Shown here piece after piece: positions 12,676 to 26,500 of a DNA stretch of 64,000 nt. The position numbers were made by a program, and so were the translations under genes. Below the pieces are notes generated by a model. That model saw only the letters and a program-made list of their open reading frames with translations, had not been told where the DNA came from and made no database searches. This DNA comes from Erythrophleum ivorense (taxonomy: Eukaryota > Streptophyta > Magnoliopsida > Fabales > Fabaceae). Positions within the stretch are counted from its first letter, which is position 1. Each line of letters begins with the position of its first letter. The stretch lies in NCBI GenBank assembly GCA_026724425.1, contig JAIUCV010000009.1:15759294-15823293 (forward strand). The letters are read 5' to 3'.

Positions 12676-13383
12676 GAAGGGAGGAGCAAGAAAATCCTTA
12701 ATTTTCCTTACCTTTTTTTAAATTTTTCTCCTCCTTTTGAGCTCCTCCTTGTGTGCCACTTTTTGCAGAATTTCTCCCTAGTCTTGGACAAAATTTAGGT
12801 CTGCCAAATGTGAGGGATAAGTGAGGTGCCACATATATATAGCTAGGGATTCTAAAGGGACATTTTAAAATGTCAATTTTGTCCTTCGTTCTTAGCTTTT
12901 TCATTCAAGGCTCATTTCAACTTCTTTTCAAAAACCATCTTCTCCATCATAAATTTAGGTACTTTAACCTATAAATAGCCTTTGGAATTACTCAAATCGG
13001 GTCTAAAACCTTCTCGAATGAAAGGGTTAATATTTGGGGTCACCGATATTCAAAAACATAAATCGAAGGGGTTTTAACTGTTCTAGGGGTTCTTATGATT
13101 TTTAGGGCATCTGAGAATCTCAGGAAACTTAATTTTTCTATTTAAAGATTCCTCCTCTGAGTTTTTTAAAACTTGCTCAAAATTACCAAAATGCTACTAC
13201 ATTTCATTAGAAATTTCTTTAGCCATTTTGACCTCGGTTTCTAGGCATCTTAAGCCTTGATTCCCCATTTTCTAATATTTAGAATTTTGTGAAAATTTTA
13301 TTTGGCCTTAACTGGTTCATTTTATAGGACTCTCTTTTATATCTGGCTTATTTCTGTTGTTTTGACGAAAACTGGGTATTACC
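12676..13383 (-). mobile_element. Inverted 5' portion of an LTR-A copy (A7)
   Basis: On the minus strand this reads as the first ~700 bp of LTR-A. It starts at about 13,383 (plus-strand gggtattacc), includes a TATA-like run (plus-strand catatatatagctaggg, 12,832-12,848), and continues to the conserved leader (plus-strand tttttgcagaatttctccct, 12,760-12,779). It directly abuts the 3' end of copy A2 head-on, so the 5' regions of A2 and A7 form an inverted repeat. The most likely history is that A2 inserted into A7 and a later deletion removed the left part of both. Confidence 0.65.
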
Positions 13384-14229
13384 AGCCAAAAGTCAATTAT
13401 AACTTTCATGTAAAAGGTGAAATAAAGAAGTCATGCTAAAGATACCTAATTTCATGACACTTTGCACTAACTTTCACATGAAACCCTAGTTTGAAAATGT
13501 AAGAGTTGGCTTGAATTCTTCATTTTTAGCTACTATGTACCTTAATTAATGTGTCTATATATGAGAAATTAAGGAAAAACACATGAATTCATGTTGTGTG
13601 CAAATTCAATATTTTGTTAATGTAATTAGAAAACAAGGTAGGGTTAAGGGTTTCAAATGTTTTGGAATTTTAGTATGTTATATATGACATAAGAAATATT
13701 TAATATGCCAAATTTTGTGAAATTCAGACTTGTTTGTCCATTCAACTTTGCACTTAAAATGCACCTATCTTTTACTTGAGGCAATTTTGGGTATGTTGGA
13801 AAAAGTGAATAGTTAAGGGGACAACAAACTCATTATGCTCTAAAATTTTTATTGTAATTATTTAACACATGTGGGATGTTTCATGTAAAATTCTATTAAC
13901 TTTTAAAAAGTTTTTACTCTTCAACATACAACCCTAAATTGCCTAAAATTTTGGGTTATAAGGGAGTCAAAATAGAAAAGTACATGGCACCATGTGTAAA
14001 ATCATATGAGCCACGTAGATTGCAAACCGTTTAGACAATTTGAACTTACCAAACAATAAGATACACAACCTACTCATGTATTTGAGGCAAAATACATATC
14101 CTACCCATGTGAAACACTAAAATGAAGTGCAAATGTTTGTAAGATTGTTTCCTTTGGTATGTTAAAGTTGTATGCTTTTCATAGGATTTATTTAGGGATC
14201 TATGGAAGGTGTTTAAATGCAAAGTGTGT
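13384..14229. other. AT-rich repeat debris, nothing recognised
   Basis: No open frame, coding similarity or clear match to the repeat families named here. The string gtgtgttaca near 14,224-14,233 looks like an LTR terminus, so this may be the 3' part of another LTR, but its start was not found. Confidence 0.4.
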
Positions 14230-16010
14230 TACATTCCCTCTAACTTAGCTCAAAACAAGTTTAAGTTTAAATAAGAGTAAGAATAAATTTTTAAGACTTT
14301 GGTGTTAAGATTTTTGCATGAAATCATACTTTGAACATGAAATGTTTAATGGTGCTATTAGTGAATGATGTTGAATTTCATGAATGCAAAAATTAATGGT
14401 AAGATGGTACTAGCATGATTACTAATAGTTCATTCTTATGGAACCTAAAGAATTAGAAAAGAGGTTAGAAAAAAAAAACACACACACACACACACATATA
14501 TGCATGGAAGGAAGAATATGATATGTAAATATATATATATATATATATATTAATCTATGTGATAAAATGTGCACTAATCCTGTTGCATATGGAATATGAC
14601 TTATAACCTAGTCTTGAATTAGACCCCATACCAATGACCTATATGGACAAATTTGGACTATGGACTCTATGACTATTGGATAAAGAATGAATATGATACA
14701 AAATAAAAAGGCATCTAAAATAGAAAGATGTAATAAAACAAAAGGCTCCTTAGGGATTTACTATTTAAGGATAATTATGCTAATAGCCATGAGTGTTTAT
14801 GTGGCATTTATTTATCATGGTATTCAAGATCTATTTATAGGATAGCTATTTTTCTGTGTCTTGAAAATATGTTGAAACATGATTTATCTAGTTAATTATC
14901 TTATATCTTCATACTTTTTCCTATTTACATTAATACTTGTGATTCTTATGGGGTTGAGATATAATGAAATGGTAAAAAAGAAGCAAGAAAAAGAAAGCAT
15001 GTAGCATTTTGGAAAAATCATGTGTTTTAAGAAAAAGTAGCAGAGGAAATTGTGAAAAAGAATCCTCAAAATGGAGGTGATCTCAAGAGATAGAGTTCTC
15101 GAGATATAGAAGTCTTAATAAGAGATGATCTCGACCAATAGAGACCCTTCAAAAGGAGGCATACTTCAAGAAACAAGGGATAATCTGTAAAAGGGAGGTG
15201 ACCTCTGATGACATGTTTTAATGGATCCACTTAAAGGGATGCCCTAGTTAGAAATGTTTGATCAATTTTGTTTCTTGTTGATATGATATTTAAAATGTGC
15301 CAATATGTTATATAAATGTTCGAGATCAAATTAGCCTATGAAATCACATTTGATTGGCTATATGTGACATGGTTGGGTTTTGAAATTCCCATAATAGCTA
15401 ATGTTTGCATCATAAGGATGGATTGGGCATGAGAAAGTATTTCCTTGTGTGGTGTTGTATACTACATCTATATGTATGTACATAAATGTCCTTTATATCA
15501 AACTATATATAGATGAGGATATATAACAGTAGGAAAAGTCGAAGTTAGCATATGACGTAAAGTGTTGCATTTAACTACATACTTTTGTTAAGTGATGTGT
15601 TGTCTTTCATATGTAATGGGCAAAGGTGACGAAATGATTTTTTATGGCTACACAATTGAACCATTACCTAGGTTTCAAAATATCTTGTTTTATTGGGAAT
15701 GAAAATTCTCACTATTTTATTAGAATTTGTTCAAACTAGGGATTAAAAAATGTTGAAACTCAGGGTAATCATAGAGATTGATTAAGAATGGATGGAGACC
15801 CTGCTAATCAAGCCTATCTAGATGAGTCAATGTGTAAAGATTGCCTTGGTCAACAATAGGTATCAAGATTTATTATGATGGAACATAATTCCTTTCTCTT
15901 AGCATTAACATATTATGAATGATTTCTAGAACCTATGATAGTTCTAACTTTGTAAACTAAAGGAAATTCCACTATATGTGTTGACCGACCAAAGTTAAAA
16001 TCCTCATAAT
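14230..16010 (+). repeat. Dispersed repeat rep-D, copy 1
   Basis: Several blocks match 39,388-41,110 in the same order and orientation. These are a CA/AT dinucleotide-rich start, a 'catatggaatatgacttata' stretch (14,586), and a block gttttattgggaatgaaaat at 15,689 against gttttactgggaatgtaaat at 40,727. No protein homology is visible. It may be an LTR or non-coding part of an older gypsy element. A short zone at 15,070-15,200 repeats gatctc/gagatc motifs loosely. Confidence 0.5.
14478..14551. repeat. CA and AT microsatellites
   Basis: A (CA)n run at 14,478-14,496 and an (AT)n run at 14,529-14,551, separated by about 30 bp. Paired CA/AT runs also begin the other rep-D copy (39,381-39,415), so they are part of that repeat. 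Confidence 0.9.
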
Positions 16011-16208
16011 ATATGTGTATTTATTCAGTGATATGAAATGAGAAATTTATATTCTTCTTGTATTATTCACTGTTAAGTAATGAGATCTAGTCAACTTGAT
16101 CCCAGATGTAGTCTACTGGATCTTATATATCTTAGTGATATAAGAGTAACATGTGGTTATAAGCTAGATTAGGGCAAGAAAAGAAAACTTTCATCAATTA
16201 AATAAGGC

Positions 16209-17000
16209 ATAGTTAAAGTAAGGATATTATAGTATCCTTCAAGTATCTTAAGATTCTCTTGATAGCTTTCCAATGCTTTTGACTTACAAGTCTAACAGTA
16301 TAACAAATATCTAGTATTCTACACATCATTGCATACATTAAGCTGCCAACAACACTAGAATAAGGGACTATTTCCATTATTTTCTTTTCATATTCAGTGT
16401 AAGAAGACATCTCATAACTTAGACTCTCGTCTCTTACAACAATGGTATCTATAGATTTATAGTGTTTCATGTTAAATTGTTTAAGAATTTTCTTAATGTA
16501 ATTAACTTGTGCAAGAAATTAATTTCTTCGAGCAATTTCTTTGGATTTTAACTCCATGAATATATTTTGCTTCACTCATATCCTTCATTTCAAAATTTAA
16601 CGATAACAATGCTTTAATAGTTAAAATTGAATCTAAATTATTCTCAACTAATAGTATATCATGCACATAAAGGGATAATATTACAACATTTCCTTCAAAC
16701 CACTTAATGTAAACATAATTGTCACTATTCAATGAAATCTCAAATACTATTATCTAGATAATTGTTTTAGTTTGTAAATGGACTTTTAAAGCCAACAAAC
16801 CTTTTGCTCCATTCCTTTTTCAATGAAACCTAAAGATTGTTCTAGAGAGATTTTGTTTTTTTCATCTAGTTCTTTGTGTAAGAATGCAGTTTACACATTC
16901 ATTTATGTAGTTCTAAGTCTAAACTTACAACTATACCTAGGATTAATCTAATTGAATTAAAATGTACTTTAGGTCACAATGTATTTTCACTATCTATGCC
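16209..17000 (-). mobile_element. Ty1/copia pol fragment (RT C-terminal part and start of RNase H)
   Basis: The minus strand, read with frameshifts, gives copia reverse transcriptase in order. An AFLH-like motif and the linker KKEWSKRF lie near 16,800-16,900. The catalytic region YVHDILLVENNLDSI (FYVDD in intact elements; one Asp is replaced by His) and FEMKDMSEAKYIHGVKIQR lie at 16,540-16,690. VPYSSVVGSLMYAM, DICYTVRLVS and HWKAIKRILRYLK lie at 16,220-16,370. Stops and gaps make it non-functional. No LTRs could be assigned. Confidence 0.85.
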
Positions 17001-18601
17001 TTCCTAGATGTGGTAGTTTGTATCCATTTTGTAACTCAAGTGTGTCTCTAAGTTCATAATATACCTATTAAGAGGAAATAAATTCATTAATTCATAATTC
17101 AATACTTTATGAAATTTTTTAATACATAAATTTACCATTTTAAGGTAAAAAATTATTGAAAAATAATTAAAAAATTGTCTCGACATATGCAAATTATATA
17201 CCAAAATAAAACTCATGAATGTATAAATTTTTAAAGCTCAAAAACTAGTTCTAAACATGGCACGCACCACTATGCAATGTCCTGAGCTTTCTACTTTAAA
17301 ATAATTCAAAAAAATAAAAATAAATAAGAAGGGAAATCACACATGCCTTTACTATTGCTGCCCTCTTGCCTTCCTTTTTCTATTGATACTAATTGTTGGC
17401 CAAATGGTGGTAAAGGTGAACCATATGCACCACCCCTCAAGAGTGGTTTTCACATTTCATCTTCAACCTCTCAAAATTTCTAAGTGCAAAATTTCCAAAA
17501 TTGAGATTTGCAAGGAGCCAACTTAAAGGCCTTGTATCTCACTCAATTTTCACACATTATAGACATGGTGGCATTGGAAACTTTTACAAGCTTTCCATTC
17601 ATGTAAAGCTTGCATCCAATGGTACTCTATGTTAGGAACACCAACCTTCAAAAGAAGGATGTTTGACTATGGTGAAATCAAAACTTGAAATCAAAATTTC
17701 TCTCTAATGGAATCTTAGTTTCTTTTTTATAATTTTTACTACTAGTTCCTCTCTATATAGTCTCCCAACAATGTGAATTTCATGGCCTATAATGGTCTTT
17801 ACAAATTTCATCATTAATGGCCTTTAATGTCTGAATTTCAAAATGTGTATAATTCATTAAAACAAAAAATAGAACATATTGCAAATTGAATTAAATTTAT
17901 CATGGGAAGATAGTACATTGATCGAAAGAAATTTAAGACATCATGGAGTACTTTCTTGTAAATATATTTTCTCATTTACTACCTTACATGGTACGATCAC
18001 GATCACAATTTGACTCTGATCTCAATTTCACAATAGAGGCACAATAATCAAATAAGGAAGATAAAAAGAGTTTTATGATTTTCTCAAAAGTTTTGTATTT
18101 TCTATTTGTGTTTTCTCTCTATTAGTTTCTCAACAAACATGTGCACATTTGCACAATCAATAAAACTAGTGTTGATAAATTTTTTTTCTTAATTAACTGA
18201 CCAACCTTTTAAATTTCAAAAACCAAAATTTAAATATTAATTAATTAATTACTAAATAGTTAATTAGTTAATTAATTAAATTTACTTCTGGGCTTTACTT
18301 ATAGATTTAGGTCAACTTATCATGGGTAGTCCTGTAATCCAACATTCATGACTAAAATGACAAGAGTGTTCCTTAAACAAACCATTCCATCTTAATAATA
18401 TATTAGTTGACCATAGTTAGAAATCTATGTGTGATTCTTAAAAGGCAGGTTGAATACATGTTTAACCGATTTACAAATAACAAAAAAGCATAAGCCTTAT
18501 TTACTAATTTTTCCTACTAAGACTTGTTAAAATCTTAATGTGCTTGTTGATACAAACATTGTTAACGTTAAAATGGCATGCCCTACTATATCATCTCAAC
18601 T
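17001..18601. other. AT-rich intergenic sequence without recognised features
   Basis: No coding similarity on either strand. The stretch 18,171-18,300 is rich in TTAATTAA-like words. Some of this may be non-coding copia sequence belonging with the fragment at 16.2-17.0 kb, but no LTR pair is visible. Confidence 0.4.
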
Positions 18602-19234
18602 ATAGATGTAATACCCAATCTTCTTAAAACTAAACTAAAATCCATGTTATATAATAGGAAGACCCTAGAATCAAATAAATTAAGATTAAGCAAGGTTAGA
18701 ATAATAATCTAAGCATCCAGAAATGAGGATATAAGGTTAAAGATGACTTGAAACCAAAGCCAAAATGGTTAAATGAATTTAACCAAAACCATAATTTTCG
18801 AGTAATTTTTTAGAAATTCAAAGGAGAAAACTTTAAATGGTAAAATTTAGTTTTTCAGAGTTCTCAAAAGCCCTAAAAACCATAGGAACTCTCAAAATAG
18901 CCAAAACCCTTCCAGTGTATATTTCAGGCTATCTGTTGATCCAAACTTTGACCAAATAATTCAAGATGGTTCTGGACCCCTTAAAATTGAAAATAAATGT
19001 TTTTAATAAACTAGAGGACTAAATTTTCATATGAAAAAGATGATTTTTAAAAAGGAGATAAAATGAGTATAAATGGAGGAATTGAAGTAGAATGGCATAA
19101 TGGGAATTTAGAAAAAGGTTTAAAATACCTTCTTATATCAGGCTAACCACGTTTCTAACTTCTCAAAACCAACTTTGAAGCCTTTGAACCAAAACCTTGT
19201 GTCACCTAAGAATGAGGAGAAAGAAGGTGGAAGA

Positions 19235-22200
19235 TGTAATGTCCAATTTTCATTAAATGATGAAAACGGGCGCATTTTCAAAGCAAGCCCCTGAAATGAA
19301 TTAGTTAAGGTCCCAAATAATTTAAGTAACATTCTAGACTCCTAAAAATGAGAATCCTAGCCTTAGATGGAAGGAAAAATGAAGCTAGAATGAAGAAACA
19401 AATTTTGATGGAAAACCTACGAAACGTAATGGTATTTTCGTAATTTTGAGCAAATTTTGGAATTCACATAGAAGGGCTTTTTAAATGAAAGTTTTGAGTT
19501 CTTTGGGGTTCTCAGAGGCTCTGAAAACCATGGGAAGCCCCGAGACAATTACATCCCCTTCGGTGGACATATTTCGACGTTGGTGTGCCTGAACTTTAAC
19601 GGATTCGTTCAGGAAGATTTTAGCTCCGATTTGAGTGATTCTAAAGGTATTTTATTAAATTAGGAATCTAAATTTTATAATAGAAAAGATGGTTCTCAAG
19701 AAGGAGCTAAAACGAAAGAGAACGAAAATGCAAAGAATGAAGGGCAAAATAGGAATTGTTGAAAAAGTCACTTTCCTACCCCTATATATAGGTGGCGCCC
19801 CACTTTCTCCCTCGTTTAGAATCATAATTTTCTGCCTAATTTTAGAGAAGGGAGCTAGGGTTTTGGGCGCACAAGAGAGGAAGAAGAAGAAGGATGAATT
19901 CAAGCTTAAAGTTATGTTTCCATGGTAATTTTTCATGCTTTTCTTCATCCACACCTCCTCTCCTTCCTTCTCCTTTGTTTCCTTTGATTAAAATGGAGTT
20001 TATAAATCTGATTCAAGGGAGAAACTCAAGGGAATTTTCAGATTTGGAGAGAGAAGCTTGGAGAAAGCAAGAGTCAAGCAAGAATAAGCAAGGAAACTAG
20101 GTAATTTCTCTTCCTATAGTTGCTATTCTTAGTTCCTCTTCTCCAATTCAACACACCCATGGAACCCTAGGAGGAGTTGATTTTTAGGCAGAACCAAGGA
20201 TAAATCTAAGGAAAAAGGGTGTGAAGATTAAGAATATGCAAAGGGAATTAACAAAACATCATTAGATTTCAAGATGTAATTTCTAGGGTTTTGTGTGCAC
20301 CTTGTAAAATCTAATTTTGTATGATGATTCCTAGGCATAAATAAGAGTTTAAATGAGCTCCTAAGATCCCTAAGATGCTCCCTACATGTTTCCTCCTTCA
20401 AGAAAACCAAGCAAACTCCATGGAGGCCAATAAGCTCCATAGTCTCAGCCAAGCATGGATGGGATAGCTAGAGAGAGTTTTAAATTTTTTTTAAGGACAT
20501 TCTTGAGTCATATATGATGAATGAAAATGAGGGGAGGCTTTAGAAAAAATTTAGAACCATAGAAAGTGAATTGGTGCCTTAGGTTCCATATTATGACCTA
20601 AAGAAGCAACATGTTGTTAGGCTCTTTGTTTTAATTGTGTGATGACTCCAAGAGGCTTAAAAGGAGTCAAAAATCATATTTGAAAGGAAAGAATGGAGCC
20701 TAGAATTTATTTGAGGGGTGTTCCTTCATTAAGAGCAATTATGGACCATAATGGTGTTTATAGAACAATCTAGTGTCTAAGCAAGTTGTGTGACCTTAGA
20801 AATTGTTTCATGAACCTAATTGGCTTCCATAAATTGTGTCTAGGCCAAGAGAAAGCATCTCCACAAGTTTGTGTGTATGTGGCCGAAGCAAGGAAGGGAA
20901 TTTCAAAAGGAAAAGTGTGTGATTGTGTGCAAGGTAGCTCTCTCCACCTTCTCTCATGCATGGACGTGTGTTTAGCTTGTCTTAGAATGTGTGTATGTAT
21001 ATTTTCAAGCCATGGAAAGTATGCTGGCATGATTTTATATGCCATGATTTCATGATGACATATTATGTTTTAAATGATACTATGATGCTTGTTTGAGTTT
21101 GCTTGAGTGTGGAGAGGCCAAGAACTCTTAACTATGGTGAGAATGAGCCAAGAACCCTTAAGCTTGGTTGAGACAAAGCAAAGAGTCTCCCAAAAGCAAG
21201 GTGGGCTCCCAAGAGCATGGTTGAGTCCAAAAATTCTCTTAAAGAATGGATGAGGCAAGTCTAAAATCTATAAGAAAAAGGGTGAAGCCAATACATCCAC
21301 TTGGCAAGCTCTTGGATGTTTTGTATGACTTATTCACATGCCAAGCTTGCTTCTTTAATGTTAATGACTCCCATTATATCCATGCATGCATTTTCAGGAC
21401 TTGGTTTGTATATGTTATGTATGATTGAATGGGAGATGAGCTATTGGGATTCTTTGAATCTCATTCTCTCCTCTTCAATGATCTCACATGTTAGGTGGAC
21501 CAAGTGGACAAGGTAATGGAAGCCAACCACCTTGAAGAGAAGAGTTTGACACCAACATGCTTAACCTTTGCTTTTAAAACCATAATAATGTCAAATGTTG
21601 TAACCCATTGATGTATATGGTCTATGACCTCTTAGACATGTGTAATTATGATGATATATGATGTATAAATGAATGGATATGGTGTGTGAACCCTAGAATG
21701 TAATATGGGTATGGAATGCCAAATTATGTTTCTCAAAAAAATCCAATCCAAACAAATGATACCAATCTGGAAATTTGTGACAGCACTAGGATACAGTTTG
21801 ACCTCTAAACTTTTTCCAATGTCAAACATCCTCTGTGATAGATTTTATGGTCTGAACATATTTTTAGTATGAAGTAGACATTAGTAGCTTTCAAGAATAG
21901 CCAAGAATGCATGATTTTGATTTTTCTATAATTAGTTATGAATTTTCAAAGTTTGGTCAGAAAAGAGCCAAATTCTGGCGAAAAATATACATGAGTATTT
22001 TGAACTTTCCTTTGAGTTACATGAGTTGTGGGCCACATTTTATGACCCAAATTAGTTTTATTCATGTAATTAAATATGAGAATATGTTGTATGAGTTCAC
22101 ACAGTCCACGTGACATCGAATGAAATTTTTAAATATGATGCAACGCAAAAATATTCATCATTTTATCCCCTTTTTTCTTTACACTCTCATGTAATTGATG

Positions 22201-22250
22201 ATGTGAAGCATATTAATATCATGACATGAGCTAGAAATTATGGTGTTATA
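19235..22250 (+). mobile_element. LTR-A solo LTR (A3), complete, perfect target duplication
   Basis: A 3,016-bp LTR that starts TGTAATGTCC and ends ggtgttata. It is flanked by GAAGA at 19,230-19,234 and 22,251-22,255. It is the best reference copy of LTR-A in the window. In order it contains the conserved 5' block, a TATA box near 19,783, a leader-like purine-rich segment (19,860-19,900), the degenerate 31-bp array (21,110-21,290) and the conserved 3' end. The several 60-90-codon open frames inside are not conserved in other copies. Confidence 0.88.
19783..19790 (+). promoter_or_regulatory. Candidate TATA box of LTR-A
   Basis: The run tatatata sits in cctatatataggtggcgccc, about 550 bp into the LTR. 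An equivalent catatatata lies at the same place in the inverted copy A7 (12,832-12,841). Downstream sequence is conserved and purine-rich, as expected for the start of R/U5. Assignment as the element's promoter is inference from position and conservation. Confidence 0.5.
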
Positions 22251-23596
22251 GAAGAAAGGCTTAAATAGGTAAGAATATTGGCTTTTTCTCATGACACTTT
22301 TCTTACTAAACTTATTCTCCTCTCCATGCTCTCTTTCTTAGTAGTTTTAGTTTTCTAAAAAGAGGGTTTTCATGGCTAAACTCTTGGAAGAAGGAGAAGA
22401 TTTAAGGAAAACAAGCATAGCACAAAATTCCTTTTTTTCATGAGCTTTAAGATGATATATGGATCATGGTGAAAAGATAGCTTCTTCTTGCCTTCCTTGT
22501 AATACCATATTAAGATGGCACAAGTTCTACGTCATAATATGCTTATAACATTATTTTTCATATATGTGGCACTTTTAGCAACAAAAAAAAACTATAATTG
22601 AATGTCAAATTAATTTATTTTTGGTCAAATGAACTATTTCAATTAACTGAACTTATCTTTCATCATTAATACACTTGTTCATACAGAAACAACATAAAAG
22701 AAGCATGAAATTCAGGTTTAAGGTCAAGCATCACATATTAGAACCATTTCACCATTTTCATGTCATTCCATAATTATGTCCAAAACTTTAAAAATTCATA
22801 TCTTGAGCTAAAGAGCCCCAAATCATGCAAATTAGGACTCTATGGAAAGCTTAGACATAAACTAGCTACTGTAAAAATCCCATATCAAAGAAAATTTGTT
22901 TGGGCCATGAAAATCCAATGGAACAGTACCACTATCAATTTTTCATGCAAGTATATACCTAAAATTTTGAAATTTCATATCTTGAGCTACACAACTCCAA
23001 ATTCAGTGATCTTAATGGCTATGAAAAGTTTATAATGCCAATTATATATTCATGAGCACTGGAGTTTATTTGACCCTTAAATATACTAAAAAAATCAGAA
23101 CTAACCAAATAAATAGTGATAGAAAATTTCTACATAAATTAGCCAAATTTAAAAAATTATAAGAAATTCTACAAAGTTCTAAAAATTATGTTCTTTAACT
23201 CTGTGAAAAGCTCTAAATAAGATCTATATACCTACCAAATTTCATACCAAAATTTATCCATTTGGTCTAGTTTTGGTTTAGGGGCAAAATATAGCTCATT
23301 TTAGTACTAATTTTGGTTCCAATTGGTCCATAATGGCTTTTACCTGTGCAAGTGACCAATTGACCACGTACAACACAACATTTATAGCATATATAGGCAT
23401 TATAATAGGGGCAAAACCTCATGGAATTCAAAACTACTCTCTCACTTGGCCTTATACACACACTTTCCATAAGACATACATACCAAAAATTCACATTCTT
23501 CCATATATGCTTCCAAATATGGTTCATGCATTATAATGTCATACTTTTTTTTACACATGAGTGAGGGTTTACATTCCATAATTACCATATACATAC

Positions 23597-26500
23597 TATA
23601 ACATCTAGTACATGGTAAAAACACCGGAACGGGTCCGTTTGAAAAGTAAATTCCCTGAGATGAGTGATTCAATACTAAATAAAAATTGGATAAAATTTTA
23701 AATAATAAAAAATAAAGATTTGAGCCTTGAGTTACCTAGAAACCAAGGCCAAAGTGATTCGAAAAATTTGCCAAAAGGCCAGTGGCATTTTCATAAATAA
23801 GTATAATTTTAGAAAAACACACAAGAGGTCTTTTTAAATAAAAATTTTGAGTTGGTCAGGATACTCAAAGGCCTCAAAAATCATGGGAAGCTCCGGGACC
23901 AGTAAAACCCCTCCGGTATACTTTTTCCAACGGCAGTGAGCCTAAATTTTGACGGATTTGTTCAGGAAGGTTTTAGCTTCAATTTGAGTGATTCCAAATG
24001 TATTTTATTAAATTGGGAATCTAAATTTTATAATGGAAAAGACAGTTCTCAAAAAGGAGTTAAAACAAATCTGAAATAAAATGCCATTACAGAAGGGCAA
24101 AATTGGAAAAGTAAGTTTCTTGAAACTTCTATAAGCTTCCACCACTTTCTTGTCTCTTCTCCCCTTTAATTAGCACGAACCTTTTTGCCCAAAAAAAAAA
24201 TCTCAACCCTCTTAGGCGCACAAGAGAAGAGGAGAAAGGGAGGAAACAAAGGCAAGAAAGATAAGTAAATTCATCGAATTTCATGCTCCTTTCTCTTCCA
24301 ATCTTGCTTCCCTCTTTCTATGCTTTCTTTTTACGGTTTTCTTAAGTGGATTGGTTTTGTTTTTGGTCCAGAACAAAGGGGGAATTTTAGAAATTAAGAA
24401 GGGGAGAACCAAGAAGGAGAAACCTTGGAAGTAAGCTTGAAACCAAGGTAAATCTTGTTCCTAGTTGCTTTATTCTTTTGTTCTCCTCTTGGTTGTATGT
24501 TCGGCTAAACCAAAACCATGAAAGGGGAGGAAGTTCTATCTAAAATAGGAGGGGAACAAGGGAATTAGGCCATGGAAAGATGGAATATGCCAAGAAACTT
24601 CATGGGAAATCAATAGAAATTAAGTTAGAAAAGTGTTGGCTTCCTGAGGGGATCTTGAAATCTGATTTTGTGTGAATATTTTCTTGACTATTTAAGTGTT
24701 CCATTGAGCTCCTAAGACCCTTAGAAATCTCCCCAAGTGGCTCTCCATCAAGCAAAAATCAAGAAGTCCAAGAACCCCACTTTGCTCCATAGGTTTGGCC
24801 AAGGCAAGAGCATGAGGTTGGAGGATGTTTCAATTTGTTCTAGCCTTGGTTTGGAACTCCTTATGATGTTAGAAGATGGGAGGAGCCATTGGAAAAAATT
24901 TAGGAGCCATGGAATGAGAGATGGGACAATGGTGTCCATAATGATGGCTTAAGAAGCAACTTGGTTTTCCACTTGTGCAAGTAGTTATATGAGGGCTCCA
25001 AGGACATTAGTTGAGTTCAAGAGGTCTAGAAATGGGAAGAGATGGAAGCCTAAAACTTGAAATGTGAGAGTTGCTTCATTAGGCCAATTATGGAACCATT
25101 ATGCCACTTATGAGACCAAGTGTGTATTCAAGCTTTAGTTTAATGTCTTGGCTTGCTTTAAGTATGTGATTGTGTATTATTTGTAATGTTTAGGCCAAGA
25201 GAACATCCCACCACCTAAGTGTCCTTGTGAAGCTAAGAAAGGGAGGGAGTAAAGCAAAGAAAGCTTGCATCAATTGAAAGGTAGCTTTCCACCTCATTCT
25301 CCTTGCATTCTTGTGTGTATGTAATCATTGGGTGCTTGTGCTAGCTTGTATGACTTAAGAATATGCCACTTGATATCTTGAGATTGCATTGGTACCAATG
25401 TGTGTTCTTGAATGGCTTGGCATGTGGAAATGGCTCACAAGGGTGAGGTGATGCCAAAAGTCCCCTAATATAGGTGAGGAGATGCCAAAAGTCTCAAAGC
25501 ATGGGTGAGACTAGGCCAAAAGTCACTTGGATGGGTGAGGGTAGGTCAAAAGTACCTAGGCCAAGAGTAAGGCAAATCCAAAAGTCCTAAAAATGGGGTG
25601 AGGCAAAACGAAAAGTCCTTAGAGCTCTTCCTTGAAATTAATATGAGATGGTGGCATGAAAATGTGGTTTTTTGTGTTAGATGCTTGAGGCACCTTGCAT
25701 ATTTGTGTTCTTGATATATGTATGCCTTGAATGGGTGTGTGAACTATTAAGATTCTTAGAATCTCACTCCTCTTTCCCCTTCCATCTTAAATTGTCTAAG
25801 TGGCTCATAAGAAGTAAAGAAAACAAACTAAGGGCCTTAAAGGGCTATACTTTAAACCTTTCGTAGTCTTCTTTGTGTATAAATGTGAGAATGATATTGT
25901 ACATGTTATTTTTGTAATGTAAGACCATAAACAATTGTAATATGATGTATGAATCTTGTATAGACCATGTGTGGTATGAAATCAATGGAAATGTAAATTT
26001 GGACCCCTTGATGGCTTGACATATTTGTGTACTCCTGGATGTGGAATGGCCAAATTGAGAAGTATGAGATTTAGGACCACTTAGGCAGTGTTTACAAGTT
26101 ATATTTGTATTTTTAAACTTGCCCAAGAGGAGCCAAACCATTGGAGAGGCCATTTGGACAAAGTGGACATTTTACATGGAGCAAAATTGACCATTTGAGT
26201 GAGCTATGTCACTTTTTATCCAAATGAGTTCCTCTTGATCTAAAATTTGGCATACATCTAGAGCTTGTTAAGAGCTTTTGGGAAGATAAAGTGGGTATTA
26301 TTTGGAGGTATACAAAATATTTTCCGAATATTTGAAGTTAGAAAATTTTTTTGATTTGGTCACTGTTACTGTAGCTTTGGTCCAAAAATGAATCTATGTC
26401 AAATATGGGGCAAACGATGTCCAATTACTATGAAATTTTATAGGTAGAAACTAGATCCTTCTAGTGACTTGTGCCAACTAGAATTACTCCATTTAGATGT

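Noticed and set aside
13384..14233. Possible further LTR ending gtgtgttaca
   Set aside because: No matching start, target duplication or second copy was found.
20786..21055. Overlapping 89- and 91-codon frames on both strands
   Set aside because: They lie within solo LTR A3 and are not conserved in the other LTR-A copies.
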